DNA from: CAWGMT01 sp963823675
GTDB taxonomy: Bacteria; Planctomycetota; Planctomycetia; Isosphaerales; Isosphaeraceae
Length of the DNA: 64,000 bases
NCBI GenBank assembly: GCA_963823675.1
Contig: CAWGMT010000007.1
Span: 124,001 to 188,000, forward strand
Reading direction: 5' to 3'
This document shows positions 15,919 through 25,600 of this stretch, piece after piece (position 1 is the first letter of the stretch; each line of letters opens with the position of its first letter). The position numbers and the translations under genes are program-made. The notes under the pieces were generated by a model. The model saw nothing but the letters and a program-made list of their open reading frames with translations. It ran no database searches and was not told the DNA's origin.

Positions 15919-18900
15919 CTATTCACTTTCCTGCAGGATTCCGTTGACGAACTTGAAGGTGTAGTTCTTGTTGATGAGCTGGAGCGTTCCTTGCCTGACG
16001 AAGATCGGGTACTGCCCGATCGGGCTCTTCGTGGTGCCGGTCGTGGACAGGACCGGGGCGCCTTTGAAGACCTTCTTCGCGGATTGTCCGAGGACGAGGC
16101 CCGACACGGTGAAGGTCAGGCTCGGGTTGGGGGCCTTGAACTTCTTCGCCTTGTTGACCGCCCTGAAGGTCAGGGTTGCAGGAACGACGCTCAGTGTGGT
16201 CATGCCGATGATCGGCTTGTAATCGGTGCTGTCGCTGGGCGTGAAGCGAACGGTCAAGATCTGGCTCAACCCGGCGTCGAGTACGCTGCCCACGTTCAGT
16301 ACTCTGCCCGAAGCCGTCGTGTACGTGTACGTGCCCGGAACACGGTAAGAGGCTGTCGCATCGAGCTGTGTCGTGCCGAGCGCGGTTCCGTAGCCGATCG
16401 GGGCGGGCGTGGGCCATGCGATCGTGTCAGAGCTCGCCGCCGGCGTGTTCGTGAGCGTCACGGTGGTTGGGGTGTAGCTCACCTTCAAGCTGCGGCCGTT
16501 GAACGTGATGATTGAATTCGGGGCCAGGCCCTTGAACTTGCCGGTGACGCTCGCCGCCGTTACGATGGTGAACACGTCGCCCGTAACCGGCGTGTAACTG
16601 CCGGCCAGGTTCAGCGTGGCGCCGGCCAGGTTGACGGTGCCGGTGGCGTTCAGTTGGTTGTACTTGGTTCCGGCGGTCGCGCCGTTTAGCTCGACGTCGA
16701 AGTTGGCACCGGTAGTCAACGTCGTGCTCGCCGTGTGCAAGATGCCCGAAGTGTCAGAGGCATCGCCGGGGGCGAGGTGGCCGCCAGCCTGGACGTTCAC
16801 CGTGCCGTTGACCATTCCGACGCCGTCCAGCGTCGCGCCGGTCGGGACCGTCACCGCGCTGCCCGAAGCGATCGTTCCATCCACCTGAAGCGTGCCGGCG
16901 CTCAAGGTGTAAGTGCCCGACGAGGTGTTCTTGAGCCAGGCGCCGCTATTGACTTGCAGGGTGCTGGAGCCGCTCTGATTGATCACGGAGTTATTGGTCA
17001 GCGTCATGTCGCTGAGGCTCAATGTGCCGCCCGTGAAGTTGACGGTGCCGGTGTTGGTGAAGGCCACGCCGTTGTCGGTCGCCACGTAAACGCTTAAGGC
17101 GGCCTGGACGTCGAAGGTTCCGGCGTTGTTGAACAAGGGTGCTGAGCCGTCGCCCAAGGCCAGGGAGGCGCCGTTCTCGGCGTAGAAGCTGGCCATGGCC
17201 GCGCTCGTGAAGCGAGCGCCGTGGTCGAAGGTGAGAGTGGCGGTCAGGGTGGCCGTGCCGTAGCTCGTGAACGAGCGTGTGTCGAGTGTGCCGTTGAGGA
17301 TGTAGACGGGACCTTCGGCGATTGTCTGGCCCGTGCCGGCCATCGTACCGCCGTACCAGCCCAGGGCGCCTGTCACCGTCAGTGTACCCGTGCCGGTCAA
17401 GGTCCCACTGGCGAGTTTCATGTTCTCGAGACTGACGCTGTTGCTGCCCAGGTTGGCCGTCCCACCGTCGATGACGTCAAGCTCGCCGCCCAAGCTGGTT
17501 AACGTCGCGTCGAAGTTGACCACCGCATTGTCTTGGACAATGGTGCTGCTGCTGGGGGTTATTATGGGAGCGTGCGGCGCCATCGTGTCGAGGGTGAAAC
17601 CGTAGTCCAGGCCCGAGACCGTGCCGATCGCTGTCGCCACGCCTGTTGTCGTGTCAATGGTATAGATGACTGTGTTCTGGCCTGGCTCTATGGCGGTGTA
17701 GGTGTCAATGCCGTAGAGCGCTGTCCCGCTGGAAACCAGTGTCAGAGGGTTGGCCGTGTTCAGGCCGGAGCCTACCTCGGTCAAGGCGCCGGTGGTCGTA
17801 TTCACCGAGTAGAGAGTGGGGACGCCGGATGCGTTCTGGGTGTCGAAGTAGAGGTTCCCATCCGGCCCGAATGCCAGATTGCCGGTGTTGGAGTTCACAA
17901 AGGAGTCACCCATGGTCCCGATGACGCTCAGGGTTTTGCCGTCAGCGGAAATGTGGTCGAGGGTTGCCGTAAAGGGAGACCCGGTTTGGGTAACAGTGTC
18001 GGTGAAAAACCCCGCCGCTCCCTCCGAGGCGAGCCCGACGAATGGAGCGGTTGCCGAATTGCTGGGCACGCTGACCGTGCCGAACTGGGACGTCGCGCCC
18101 GCGGGACTGATCGTATAGAGCGTCCCGTCGCTCGCCCCGGCGTAGAGGGCCCCTCCGGGACCGGCGGTCAGGGAGTTGATGAGTTGGCCCGTCGTCGAAA
18201 TCGGGGTGAATTGACCCGTCGTCAGGTCCATCGTCCCGAACGAATACGTGGGGGGCAAGGAACCGAAGGGCCCGCCGTTCTCGCCCGGCTGGTCGGCGGT
18301 GGCGTAGACCGTGGTGTCGAGCGAGCCAACGTTGTAAACGCCGTCGATGGTGGTGGTGCCGTTATTATCGAAGGTCACGGTGCCGTCCCCGCTGACGCTG
18401 GACTGTGAGCTGAGCGTGGTTGCCGTCTCGCCGAAGTCGAGCGTGGCGTTCGAAGCCACCGTGAACGACCCGCTATCCGTGCCGCCCGGGTCGAAAAGGT
18501 CAAGGGTGCCGCTCGAGACGGCGACGGTGCCGGCGCTCGTGAAGGCCACGCCGTTATCGGTCACCGTATCTTCCGCGTTGGCCTGAACGTCGAAGCTGCC
18601 GGCATTGCTGAACGTCGGCGACGAGGAGTCGCCGTTGTCCAGGGCGGCGAAGGTCAGGGCGTTGAAGGTGGCCGTGGACGCATTGATGAAGCCGGCGCTG
18701 TTGTCGAACGAGAGTGTGCCGCTCAGGGTGGCCGTGCCGGCGCTCGAAAACGAGCGGGTGTCGAGTGTGCCGTCGTTGATGCTGACATTGCCCGTGGCGA
18801 TGGTCTGGCCAGCGCCGGCCATCGTACCGCCGGCCCAGGTCAGGGCGCCTGTGACCGTCAGCGTGCCCGCGCCCTCCAGGGCCCCGCCGCTGAGGTTGAG

Positions 18901-19290
18901 CGGTCCGTCGATCGTCGATGCCGAGTCGATCGAGAGGCTGCCGCTGGAGATGGACAGGGTGTCGGCGCCTGCCAGGGTGAGGGTATTAACCGAGTCGGCA
19001 TCATCTTGAGAGTGGGTGACGGTGATCCCGGGCGAGAGATCAAGGGTGACATCGTCCGACGCGCCCGGCACGCTGCCGGTGTTCCAGTTCGAGCCCGTGT
19101 CCCAGTCGCCGCCGGCCGGGTTGATCCAGTTCACGCTGGACAGCAGAGTCCGTTCTTCCAGGGCGATCAGGTCCGATCCCGGCTGGAACTCGAAGACTGC
19201 CCTGCGGCCTGGCCGGCGGCCGTCGCGGCGCGTTTGCCGGGAGCGAGTGTGGAGGTGCCTAGATCGCAGTGAGTCGAATATGGTCGTCAT
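15919..19290 (-). CDS. Large repetitive surface protein, paralogue 1
   Basis: A 1123-residue secreted protein. N-terminus: basic RRDGRRPGRR, then IALEERTLLS, then NWINPAGGDWDTGSNWNTG. Most of the chain is made of autotransporter-like beta units (GTLTVTGALTWAGGTMAG, NSGTLDTRSF types). A central block of about 250 residues (TYSFGTMDLTTGQFTPIS to TVSGLDYGFTLDTMAP) has the look of a beta-propeller-type domain inserted in the beta-solenoid. The C-terminal 170 residues hold an MBG-like domain (PIGYGTALGTTQLDATA) ending INKNYTFKFVNGIL. No membrane anchor is visible. AGGAGG lies ten bases before ATG 19290. Likely an adhesin or coat component; it is one of four related copies in this window. Confidence 0.8.
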   Translation of the reverse strand: MTTIFDSLRSRHLHTRSRQTRRDGRRPGRRAVFEFQPGSDLIALEERTLLSSVNWINPAGGDWDTGSNWNTGSVPGASDDVTLDLSPGITVTHSQDDADSVNTLTLAGADTLSISSGSLSIDSASTIDGPLNLSGGALEGAGTLTVTGALTWAGGTMAGAGQTIATGNVSINDGTLDTRSFSSAGTATLSGTLSFDNSAGFINASTATFNALTFAALDNGDSSSPTFSNAGSFDVQANAEDTVTDNGVAFTSAGTVAVSSGTLDLFDPGGTDSGSFTVASNATLDFGETATTLSSQSSVSGDGTVTFDNNGTTTIDGVYNVGSLDTTVYATADQPGENGGPFGSLPPTYSFGTMDLTTGQFTPISTTGQLINSLTAGPGGALYAGASDGTLYTISPAGATSQFGTVSVPSNSATAPFVGLASEGAAGFFTDTVTQTGSPFTATLDHISADGKTLSVIGTMGDSFVNSNTGNLAFGPDGNLYFDTQNASGVPTLYSVNTTTGALTEVGSGLNTANPLTLVSSGTALYGIDTYTAIEPGQNTVIYTIDTTTGVATAIGTVSGLDYGFTLDTMAPHAPIITPSSSTIVQDNAVVNFDATLTSLGGELDVIDGGTANLGSNSVSLENMKLASGTLTGTGTLTVTGALGWYGGTMAGTGQTIAEGPVYILNGTLDTRSFTSYGTATLTATLTFDHGARFTSAAMASFYAENGASLALGDGSAPLFNNAGTFDVQAALSVYVATDNGVAFTNTGTVNFTGGTLSLSDMTLTNNSVINQSGSSTLQVNSGAWLKNTSSGTYTLSAGTLQVDGTIASGSAVTVPTGATLDGVGMVNGTVNVQAGGHLAPGDASDTSGILHTASTTLTTGANFDVELNGATAGTKYNQLNATGTVNLAGATLNLAGSYTPVTGDVFTIVTAASVTGKFKGLAPNSIITFNGRSLKVSYTPTTVTLTNTPAASSDTIAWPTPAPIGYGTALGTTQLDATASYRVPGTYTYTTASGRVLNVGSVLDAGLSQILTVRFTPSDSTDYKPIIGMTTLSVVPATLTFRAVNKAKKFKAPNPSLTFTVSGLVLGQSAKKVFKGAPVLSTTGTTKSPIGQYPIFVRQGTLQLINKNYTFKFVNGILQESE

Positions 19291-19354
19291 CGCACGAACC
19301 TCCTGATTGAAGTGAACCCTCGATGCCGTGTCAAGATTCAGTGATGTGCCGTTT

Positions 19355-22300
19355 TCACTTTACCCGCGTCAGCGTTACGCTGTGCCGTTTATCGCCCCCG
19401 ACATACGAGATCATGAAGTGCATTCTGTTGAGCGTGATCGTCGATCCCTTCGGGTGGCTGGCGAATAGGCCGGCAATCGCGCGGGTTCCCCGGTTGTTCA
19501 CTACATTGAACACAGTACCGATGGCCGGAGTGACAGTTGAGGTGAGCGTCAGGCCGCCCGCCAGCCTGATGGTATCGGTCGCGCTTATCGAGCCGATGGT
19601 CGGGCCGGTTGCGGTCCGGCCCATCTCGAGGGTCAGCGCGCCCGCCGAGGTCTCGGTGAAGTTGCCGCCGACGGTCAAAACGCTGCCTGGACTGAGGGTC
19701 AGCTTGGACGAGTTGGTCAAGTTGGCGTAGGTGGTAAACGCCTGGCCGCCCAGCAGGTTGAAGCTGCCCTGGTTGGTCGTGAGGGACTTGATGTTGTCGA
19801 ACGTCGAGTTCGGCCCGTAGAGCGCGACCGTCGCGCTTGCGCCGATCGTGGTGATGCCGTAGGTCGAGGTGATGTTGAGTTCGGCCGCGACCGATTTCGT
19901 GCCTGCGGCCTGCCAGGTGCCGGCTGTCAAGATGGTGCCCGACACCTGCGTGACCGGCCCGCTGAGGATCAAGGTGCCGGTATCGACGATTACCTTGCCG
20001 GTGCTGTTTACGGCCGAGGAGATCGTCGATATGCCGGTTCCCTCGGTTTTCTCTAGCGTGCCGGTACTGGTGAGCGTACCGCCCGCGACCGAGCCGTCTC
20101 CCTGCAAGTCGTAGGTGCCCGCCGCGTTGTTAGTGAGCCGGGATCCGGTGCCGAGCTGGAGCGTGCCCGAGCCGGTCTGATTGATCACGGAGTTATTGGT
20201 CAACGTGCCGTCGAGATTCACAAAAGAGTAGTTCGAGATCGTGATGGTGCCGGAGTTGGTGAAGGTGCCTTTGGTGACATCAAGCGTGCCGCCGCTCCAA
20301 TTGTAAGTGCCCGACGAGGCATTGCTCAGCGTCATGTCGCTGAGGCTCAAAGTGCCGCTCGTGACGTTGACGGTGCCGGTGTTGATGAAGGCCACGCCGT
20401 TGTCGGTAACAGTATTGCCCCCGCCGGCCTGGGCGTTGAATGTGCCGGCGTTGCGGAACGTCGGCGCTGAGGAATCGTCGAGGTCCAGGGCGGCGCCGGC
20501 CTGGGCGTCGAAAGTGCCGCTGGCCGCGTTGGTAACCACGGCGTGTTTCGCGAAGTAGAGTCCGCCGGCCAGGGTGGCCGTGGCCTCATTGGTGAACGAG
20601 CGGGTGTCGAGTTTGCCGTTGTCGATGCTGACGGCGCCCTCGGCGATGGTCTGGCCGGTGCCAGCCATCGTACCGCCGGTCCAGGTCAGGGCGCCGGTGA
20701 CCGTCAGTTTTCCCGTGCCGGTCAAGGTCCCGCCGCTCAAGTCTAAACTGTCCAGGTTGAGGCTGTTGCTGCCCAGGTTGGCCGTGCCGCTGGTGATGTC
20801 TAGTTCGCCGCCCAAGCTGGTCAACGTGCCGTCGAAGTTGACCACCGCGTCGTTCTGGACGGTGGTGGTGCTGGTGGGGGTTATTGGGGCAGGCGGGGGC
20901 GCCATCGTGTCGATGGAGTAACCATCGCCCAGGCCGGAGACCGTGCCGATCTCGGTCGCCACGCCGGTTGTCGTGTCAATGGCATAGATGGCTGGGTTCG
21001 TGGCCGCGTAGGTGTCAATGCCGTAGAGCACGCTTCCGTTGGAGACCAGTGTCAGCGGGTTGGCCGTGTTCAGGCCGTGGCCTATCCCGGTCGCGACGCC
21101 GGTGGCCCTATTCACGACGTAGAGACTGGGGATGCCGGATACGTTCTCGGAGTCGAAGTAGAGTTTCTCATCCGGCCCGAATGCCAGATTGCCCGTGTTC
21201 GCGTTCCCAAACTTTTCACCCATGATTCCGATGACGCTCTGGCTCTTGCCGTCGGCGGAAATGTGGTCGAGGGTTGCCGTGAGTGTGCCATCCCCGTAGT
21301 TTGCCGTAACGCTGTCGGTGAAAAACCCCGCTCCTCCCTCCGCTTCCGCGGCGAGCCCAACGAGGCTAGCGGTGGTTTGATTGCTGGGTACGGTGACCGT
21401 GGCGTACTCGGACGTCGCGCCCGAGGGACTGATCGTGTAGAGGTTCCCGTCGTTTCCCCCAGCGTAGAGGCCTCCGAGACCGTCGGTCAGCGAGTTCATC
21501 AGTTCGTTCGTCGTCGAAATCTGGGTGAATTGACCGGTCGCCAGGTCCAGCGTCCCGAACAAGTACGCCGCGGACTCCGGCGAGTGGGCGGTGGCGTATA
21601 CCACGGGTGGGACCGAATGAAGGTTGTAGCCGCCGTAGATCGTGGTGGTGCCGTTATTGCCGAAGTTCACGGTACCGGCCCCGCTGACGCTGGACTGCGA
21701 GCTGAGCGTGGTTGCCTTCTCGCCGAAGTCGAGCGTGGCGTTCAAGGCCACCGTGAACGACCCGCTATCGGTGCCGCCCGGGTCAAGAAGGGCCAGCGTG
21801 CCGCTCGACACGGCGACGGTGCCGGCATTGGTGAAGGCCACGCCGTTGTCGGTCACCGTATTGCCCGCGCCGGCCTCCACGTCGAAGCTGCCGCCATTGG
21901 TAAACGTCGGCGACGACGAGTCCCCGCGGCTCAGGTAGGCGCCGGTCTGAGCGCTCAAGGTGGCCGTGGCCGCATTGGTGAAGCCGGCGCTGTTGTCGAA
22001 GGAGAGAGTGCCGCTCAGGTTGGCCGTGCCCTCGTTCGTGAACGAGCGAGTGTCGAGTGTGCCGCTACTGATGCTGACGGCGCCTGTGGCGATGGTCTGG
22101 CCGGTGCCGGCCATCGTACCGCCGCCGGACCAGGTCAGGGCGCCGGTGACCGTCAGTGTGCCCGCGCCTTCCAGGGTCCCGCCAGTCAGGTTGAGCGGTC
22201 CGTCGATCGTCGAGGCCGACTCGATCGAGAGGCTGCCGTTCGAGAGAGACAGCGTGTCGGCGCCCGCCAGGGTGAGGGTATTAACCGAGTCGGCATCATC

Positions 22301-22585
22301 TTGAGAGTGGGTGACGGTGATCCCGGGCGAGAGATCAAGGGTGACATCATCCGACGCGCCCGGCACGCTGCCGGTGCTCCAGTTCGAGCCCGTGTCCCAG
22401 TCGCCGCCGGCCGGGTTGATCCAGTTCACGGCGGAGAGCAGCATCCGCGGTTCCAGGGCGATCTGGTCCCATCCCGGCTGGAACTCCAGGACGGCCTTGC
22501 GGCCTGGCCGGCGGCCGTCGCGGCGCGATTGCCGCGAGCGAGTGTGGACGTGTCGAGATCGCAGTGAGTCGAGCAAAGTCATCAT
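19355..22585 (-). CDS. Large repetitive surface protein, paralogue 2
   Basis: About 1076 residues with the same N-terminal signature (RRDGRRPGRKAVLEFQPG, IALEPRMLLS) and the same beta-solenoid plus central propeller-like insert (YLFGTLDLATGQFTQIS). It lacks the MBG-like tail of paralogues 1 and 3 and instead ends in an autotransporter-like segment (GNFTETSAGALTLEMG, then AIAGLFASHPKGSTITL). I chose ATG 22585 by homology to paralogues 1 and 3 (same gtgcg before the start); a longer reading would run into the end of paralogue 3. GAGGAC lies upstream. Two blocks of its 5' part are base-identical to paralogue 3, pointing to recent gene conversion. It lies 64 bp from each neighbour, so co-transcription is possible. 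Confidence 0.8.
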   Translation of the reverse strand: MMTLLDSLRSRHVHTRSRQSRRDGRRPGRKAVLEFQPGWDQIALEPRMLLSAVNWINPAGGDWDTGSNWSTGSVPGASDDVTLDLSPGITVTHSQDDADSVNTLTLAGADTLSLSNGSLSIESASTIDGPLNLTGGTLEGAGTLTVTGALTWSGGGTMAGTGQTIATGAVSISSGTLDTRSFTNEGTANLSGTLSFDNSAGFTNAATATLSAQTGAYLSRGDSSSPTFTNGGSFDVEAGAGNTVTDNGVAFTNAGTVAVSSGTLALLDPGGTDSGSFTVALNATLDFGEKATTLSSQSSVSGAGTVNFGNNGTTTIYGGYNLHSVPPVVYATAHSPESAAYLFGTLDLATGQFTQISTTNELMNSLTDGLGGLYAGGNDGNLYTISPSGATSEYATVTVPSNQTTASLVGLAAEAEGGAGFFTDSVTANYGDGTLTATLDHISADGKSQSVIGIMGEKFGNANTGNLAFGPDEKLYFDSENVSGIPSLYVVNRATGVATGIGHGLNTANPLTLVSNGSVLYGIDTYAATNPAIYAIDTTTGVATEIGTVSGLGDGYSIDTMAPPPAPITPTSTTTVQNDAVVNFDGTLTSLGGELDITSGTANLGSNSLNLDSLDLSGGTLTGTGKLTVTGALTWTGGTMAGTGQTIAEGAVSIDNGKLDTRSFTNEATATLAGGLYFAKHAVVTNAASGTFDAQAGAALDLDDSSAPTFRNAGTFNAQAGGGNTVTDNGVAFINTGTVNVTSGTLSLSDMTLSNASSGTYNWSGGTLDVTKGTFTNSGTITISNYSFVNLDGTLTNNSVINQTGSGTLQLGTGSRLTNNAAGTYDLQGDGSVAGGTLTSTGTLEKTEGTGISTISSAVNSTGKVIVDTGTLILSGPVTQVSGTILTAGTWQAAGTKSVAAELNITSTYGITTIGASATVALYGPNSTFDNIKSLTTNQGSFNLLGGQAFTTYANLTNSSKLTLSPGSVLTVGGNFTETSAGALTLEMGRTATGPTIGSISATDTIRLAGGLTLTSTVTPAIGTVFNVVNNRGTRAIAGLFASHPKGSTITLNRMHFMISYVGGDKRHSVTLTRVK

Positions 22586-22649
22586 CGCACGAGCGTCCTC
22601 ATTGTTGGCCAGGTCGTTTTCGTCCGTTTGATCGGTCAACTTGTGCAAC

Positions 22650-25600
22650 TCATGTTCCCTTGGTACTTTCCTTGAGGACGCCATTGACGAACTTGAAGGT
22701 GTAGTTCTTGTTGATGAGCTTGAGCGTTCCTTGCTTGACGACGATCGGGTACCGCCCGCTCCGGCTCTTCTTGGGGGCGGTCGTGGACAGGACCGGGGCA
22801 CCTGTGAAGACGTTGTTCGCGGATTGGCCGAGGACGAGGCCCGACTCGGTGAAGGTGAAGCTCGGGTTGGGGGCGTTGACGTTCTTCACCATGTTGACCG
22901 CCGTGAAGGTCAGGGTCGCAGGAACGACGATGACCTCGGTGTAGCGGGCCACGGAGTTGTAATACGTCGAGTCGCTGGGGTCGAAGTAAACCGTAAGCTG
23001 GGTCCGCCCTACAACCGCCAGGGCCCCCGAAGGCCACTCGATGTAGGTGAAGTGGCCTGGAACAGGCTTCCCGTTGTAAGTGGCTGTCGCATCGAGTTGA
23101 GTCGCGCCGAGCACGGTTCCGTAGGTGATGGCGGCGGGTGCGAGCAAGGAGATCGTCGGGGTTGCCTTCACGATGGCCGTGAGCGTCACGGTGGTCGGGG
23201 TGTAGTTCACCATCAGTCTGCGGCCGTTGAAGGGGATGATTGCGTTCTGGTCCAGGCCATCGAACTCGCCGATGACGCTTGCCGCCCTTACGATTGTGAA
23301 CACGTTGCCCGTAACCGGAGTGTAAAAGCCGCCCGGGTTCAGCGTGGCGCCGCCCAGGTTGACGGTGCCGGTGGCGTTCAGTTGGTCGTAATCGGTTCCG
23401 GCCGTCGTGCCGTTTAGTGCGACGTCGAAGTTCGCGCCGGTTTTCAGCGACGTGCTCACCGTGTTGAGGATGCCTGGGTCGAAAACTCCATAGCCGGGGG
23501 CGAGTTGGCCGCCGGCTTGAACGATCACCGAGCCGCTGACCGTTCCGACGCCGTCCAGCGTCGCGCCGGTCGGGACCGTCACCGCGCTTTTGGACGTGAG
23601 CGTTCCGTCCACCTGAAGCGTGCCGTTATTGATCAGCGTGCCGTCGAGACTGACGCCATCCTCATCGGCGTTCGAGATCGTGATCGTGCCCGAGTTGGTG
23701 AAAGTGCCTCCGGCGGTGATGATCGTGCCGGCGCTCCAGGTGTAGGTTCCTGTGGTGCCGTTGATGAACGCACCGCCGCTGCCGACCTGGAACGCGCCGC
23801 CGGTCTGCTCGAAATAGGCGGTGTTGGTCAGGGTGCCAAGAAGCGTCTCGGTCGCGGAGCCGGCGCTCCCCGTGACGTTGATCGTGCCGGCGTTGGTCAC
23901 GGTGCCGTTGGTGACATCAAGCGTGCCGCCGCTCCAGTTGATCGCACCGGCGTTGGTCACGGTGCCGTTGGTGACATCAAGCGTGCCGCCGCTCCAGGCG
24001 TACGTGCCTGCCACGGTATTGTAGAGCGTGGCACCGCTCTTGACTTGCAGGGTGCTGGGGCCGCTTTGATTGATCACGGACTCATTTTTCAGCGTCATGT
24101 CGTTGAGGCTCAAAATGCCGCTCATGACGTTGACGGCGCCGGTGTTGCCAAGGTCCCAGGGCACGCCGTTGAAATCGGAGTTGGTGAAGTCCACGCCGTC
24201 GTCGGTCACTGTACTGCCCGCGGCGGCCTGGACGTTGAAGCTGCCGGCGTTGTAGAACAAGGGCGCTGAGCCGTCGCCCGGTTCCAGAGCGGCGCCGCTC
24301 TGGGCGTTGAAGGTGGCCGTGGCCGCGCTCGTGAAGCTGGCGCTGTTGTCGAACGAGAGAGTGCCGGCCAGGGTGGTCATGTCGTCGTTGTTGAACGAGC
24401 GAGTGTCGAGCGTGCCGCTGTTGATGCTGACGGCGCCCTCGGCGATGGTCTGGCCGGTGCCAGCCATCGTGCCGCCGGTCCAGGTCAAGGCGCCGGCGAC
24501 CGTCAGAGTGCCCGTGCCGGTCAAAGTCCCGCCGCCGGCGAGGTTCAAGCTCGCCAGCTCGAGGCTGTTGCTGCCCAGGTTGGCCGTGCCGCCGGTGATG
24601 TTCAGCTCGTCGCCCAGGCTGGCCGCCGTCCCATCGAAGTTGACCAGCGCATTGTTCTGGACCAAGGTGGTGCTGGTGGGGGTTATTGCGGCAGGTTGCT
24701 GTGCCATCGTGTCGAGGGTGTAACCGGTCGGCAGGCCAGAGACCGTCGTGCCGGTCGGTGTCGCTGCGAATGTCGTCGTGTCAATGATATAGATGGCTGG
24801 GTTCGTGGGCGTGTAGGTGTCGATGCCGTAGAGCGCTGCCCCGCTGGAGACCAGTGTCAGAGGGTTGCCCGCGTTAAGGAGGGCGCCTGCCCCGGCTTCG
24901 AACCCGGTGGTCGTATTCATCGCGTAGAGAGTGGGGACGCCGGATGCGTTCCAGCCGTCGAAGTAGAGGTTCCCATCCGGCAGGAGTGCCATATTGCCGT
25001 TGTTCGTGCTCCCAAACGATTCACCCCCTCCCTCGATTCCGTTCACCGCCTTGCCGTCGGCGGTAATCTGGTAGAGGCTTGCCGCGAATGTAGAAGACCC
25101 GGTTTGGTAATAGCTGTCGGCGAAAAACCCCGCTGCTCCCTCCGGGGCGAAGGCGAGCCCAAGGAAGCCATATGGAACGCCGGAATCGGAGTTGTCCGGT
25201 GCCTTGGCCGCGCCGTAGAGGGACGTCGCGCCCGAGGGACTGATTGTGTAGAGGTTGAGGTCGGACGCCCCGGCGTAGAGGGTTCCGCCGGGGCCGGCGG
25301 TCAGGGAGTCGATCAGTGGCGTCGTCGTCGAAATCTGGGTGAATTGACCCGTCGTCAGGTCCAGCGTCCCGAACAAGTTCGGGTCGGGCCCGGACGGGTC
25401 GTGGGCGGTGGCGTAGACCACGGTGTCGAGCGAACCAAGGTTGTAGCCGCCGTCGATGGTCGTGGTGCCGTTGTTACCGAAGACCACGCTGCCGTTCCCG
25501 CTGACGCTGGACTGTGCACTGAGCGTGGTTGCGTTCTCGCCGAATTCGAGCGTGCCGCTGGAAGCCACAGTGAACGGCCCGCTATCCGTGCCGCCCGGGT

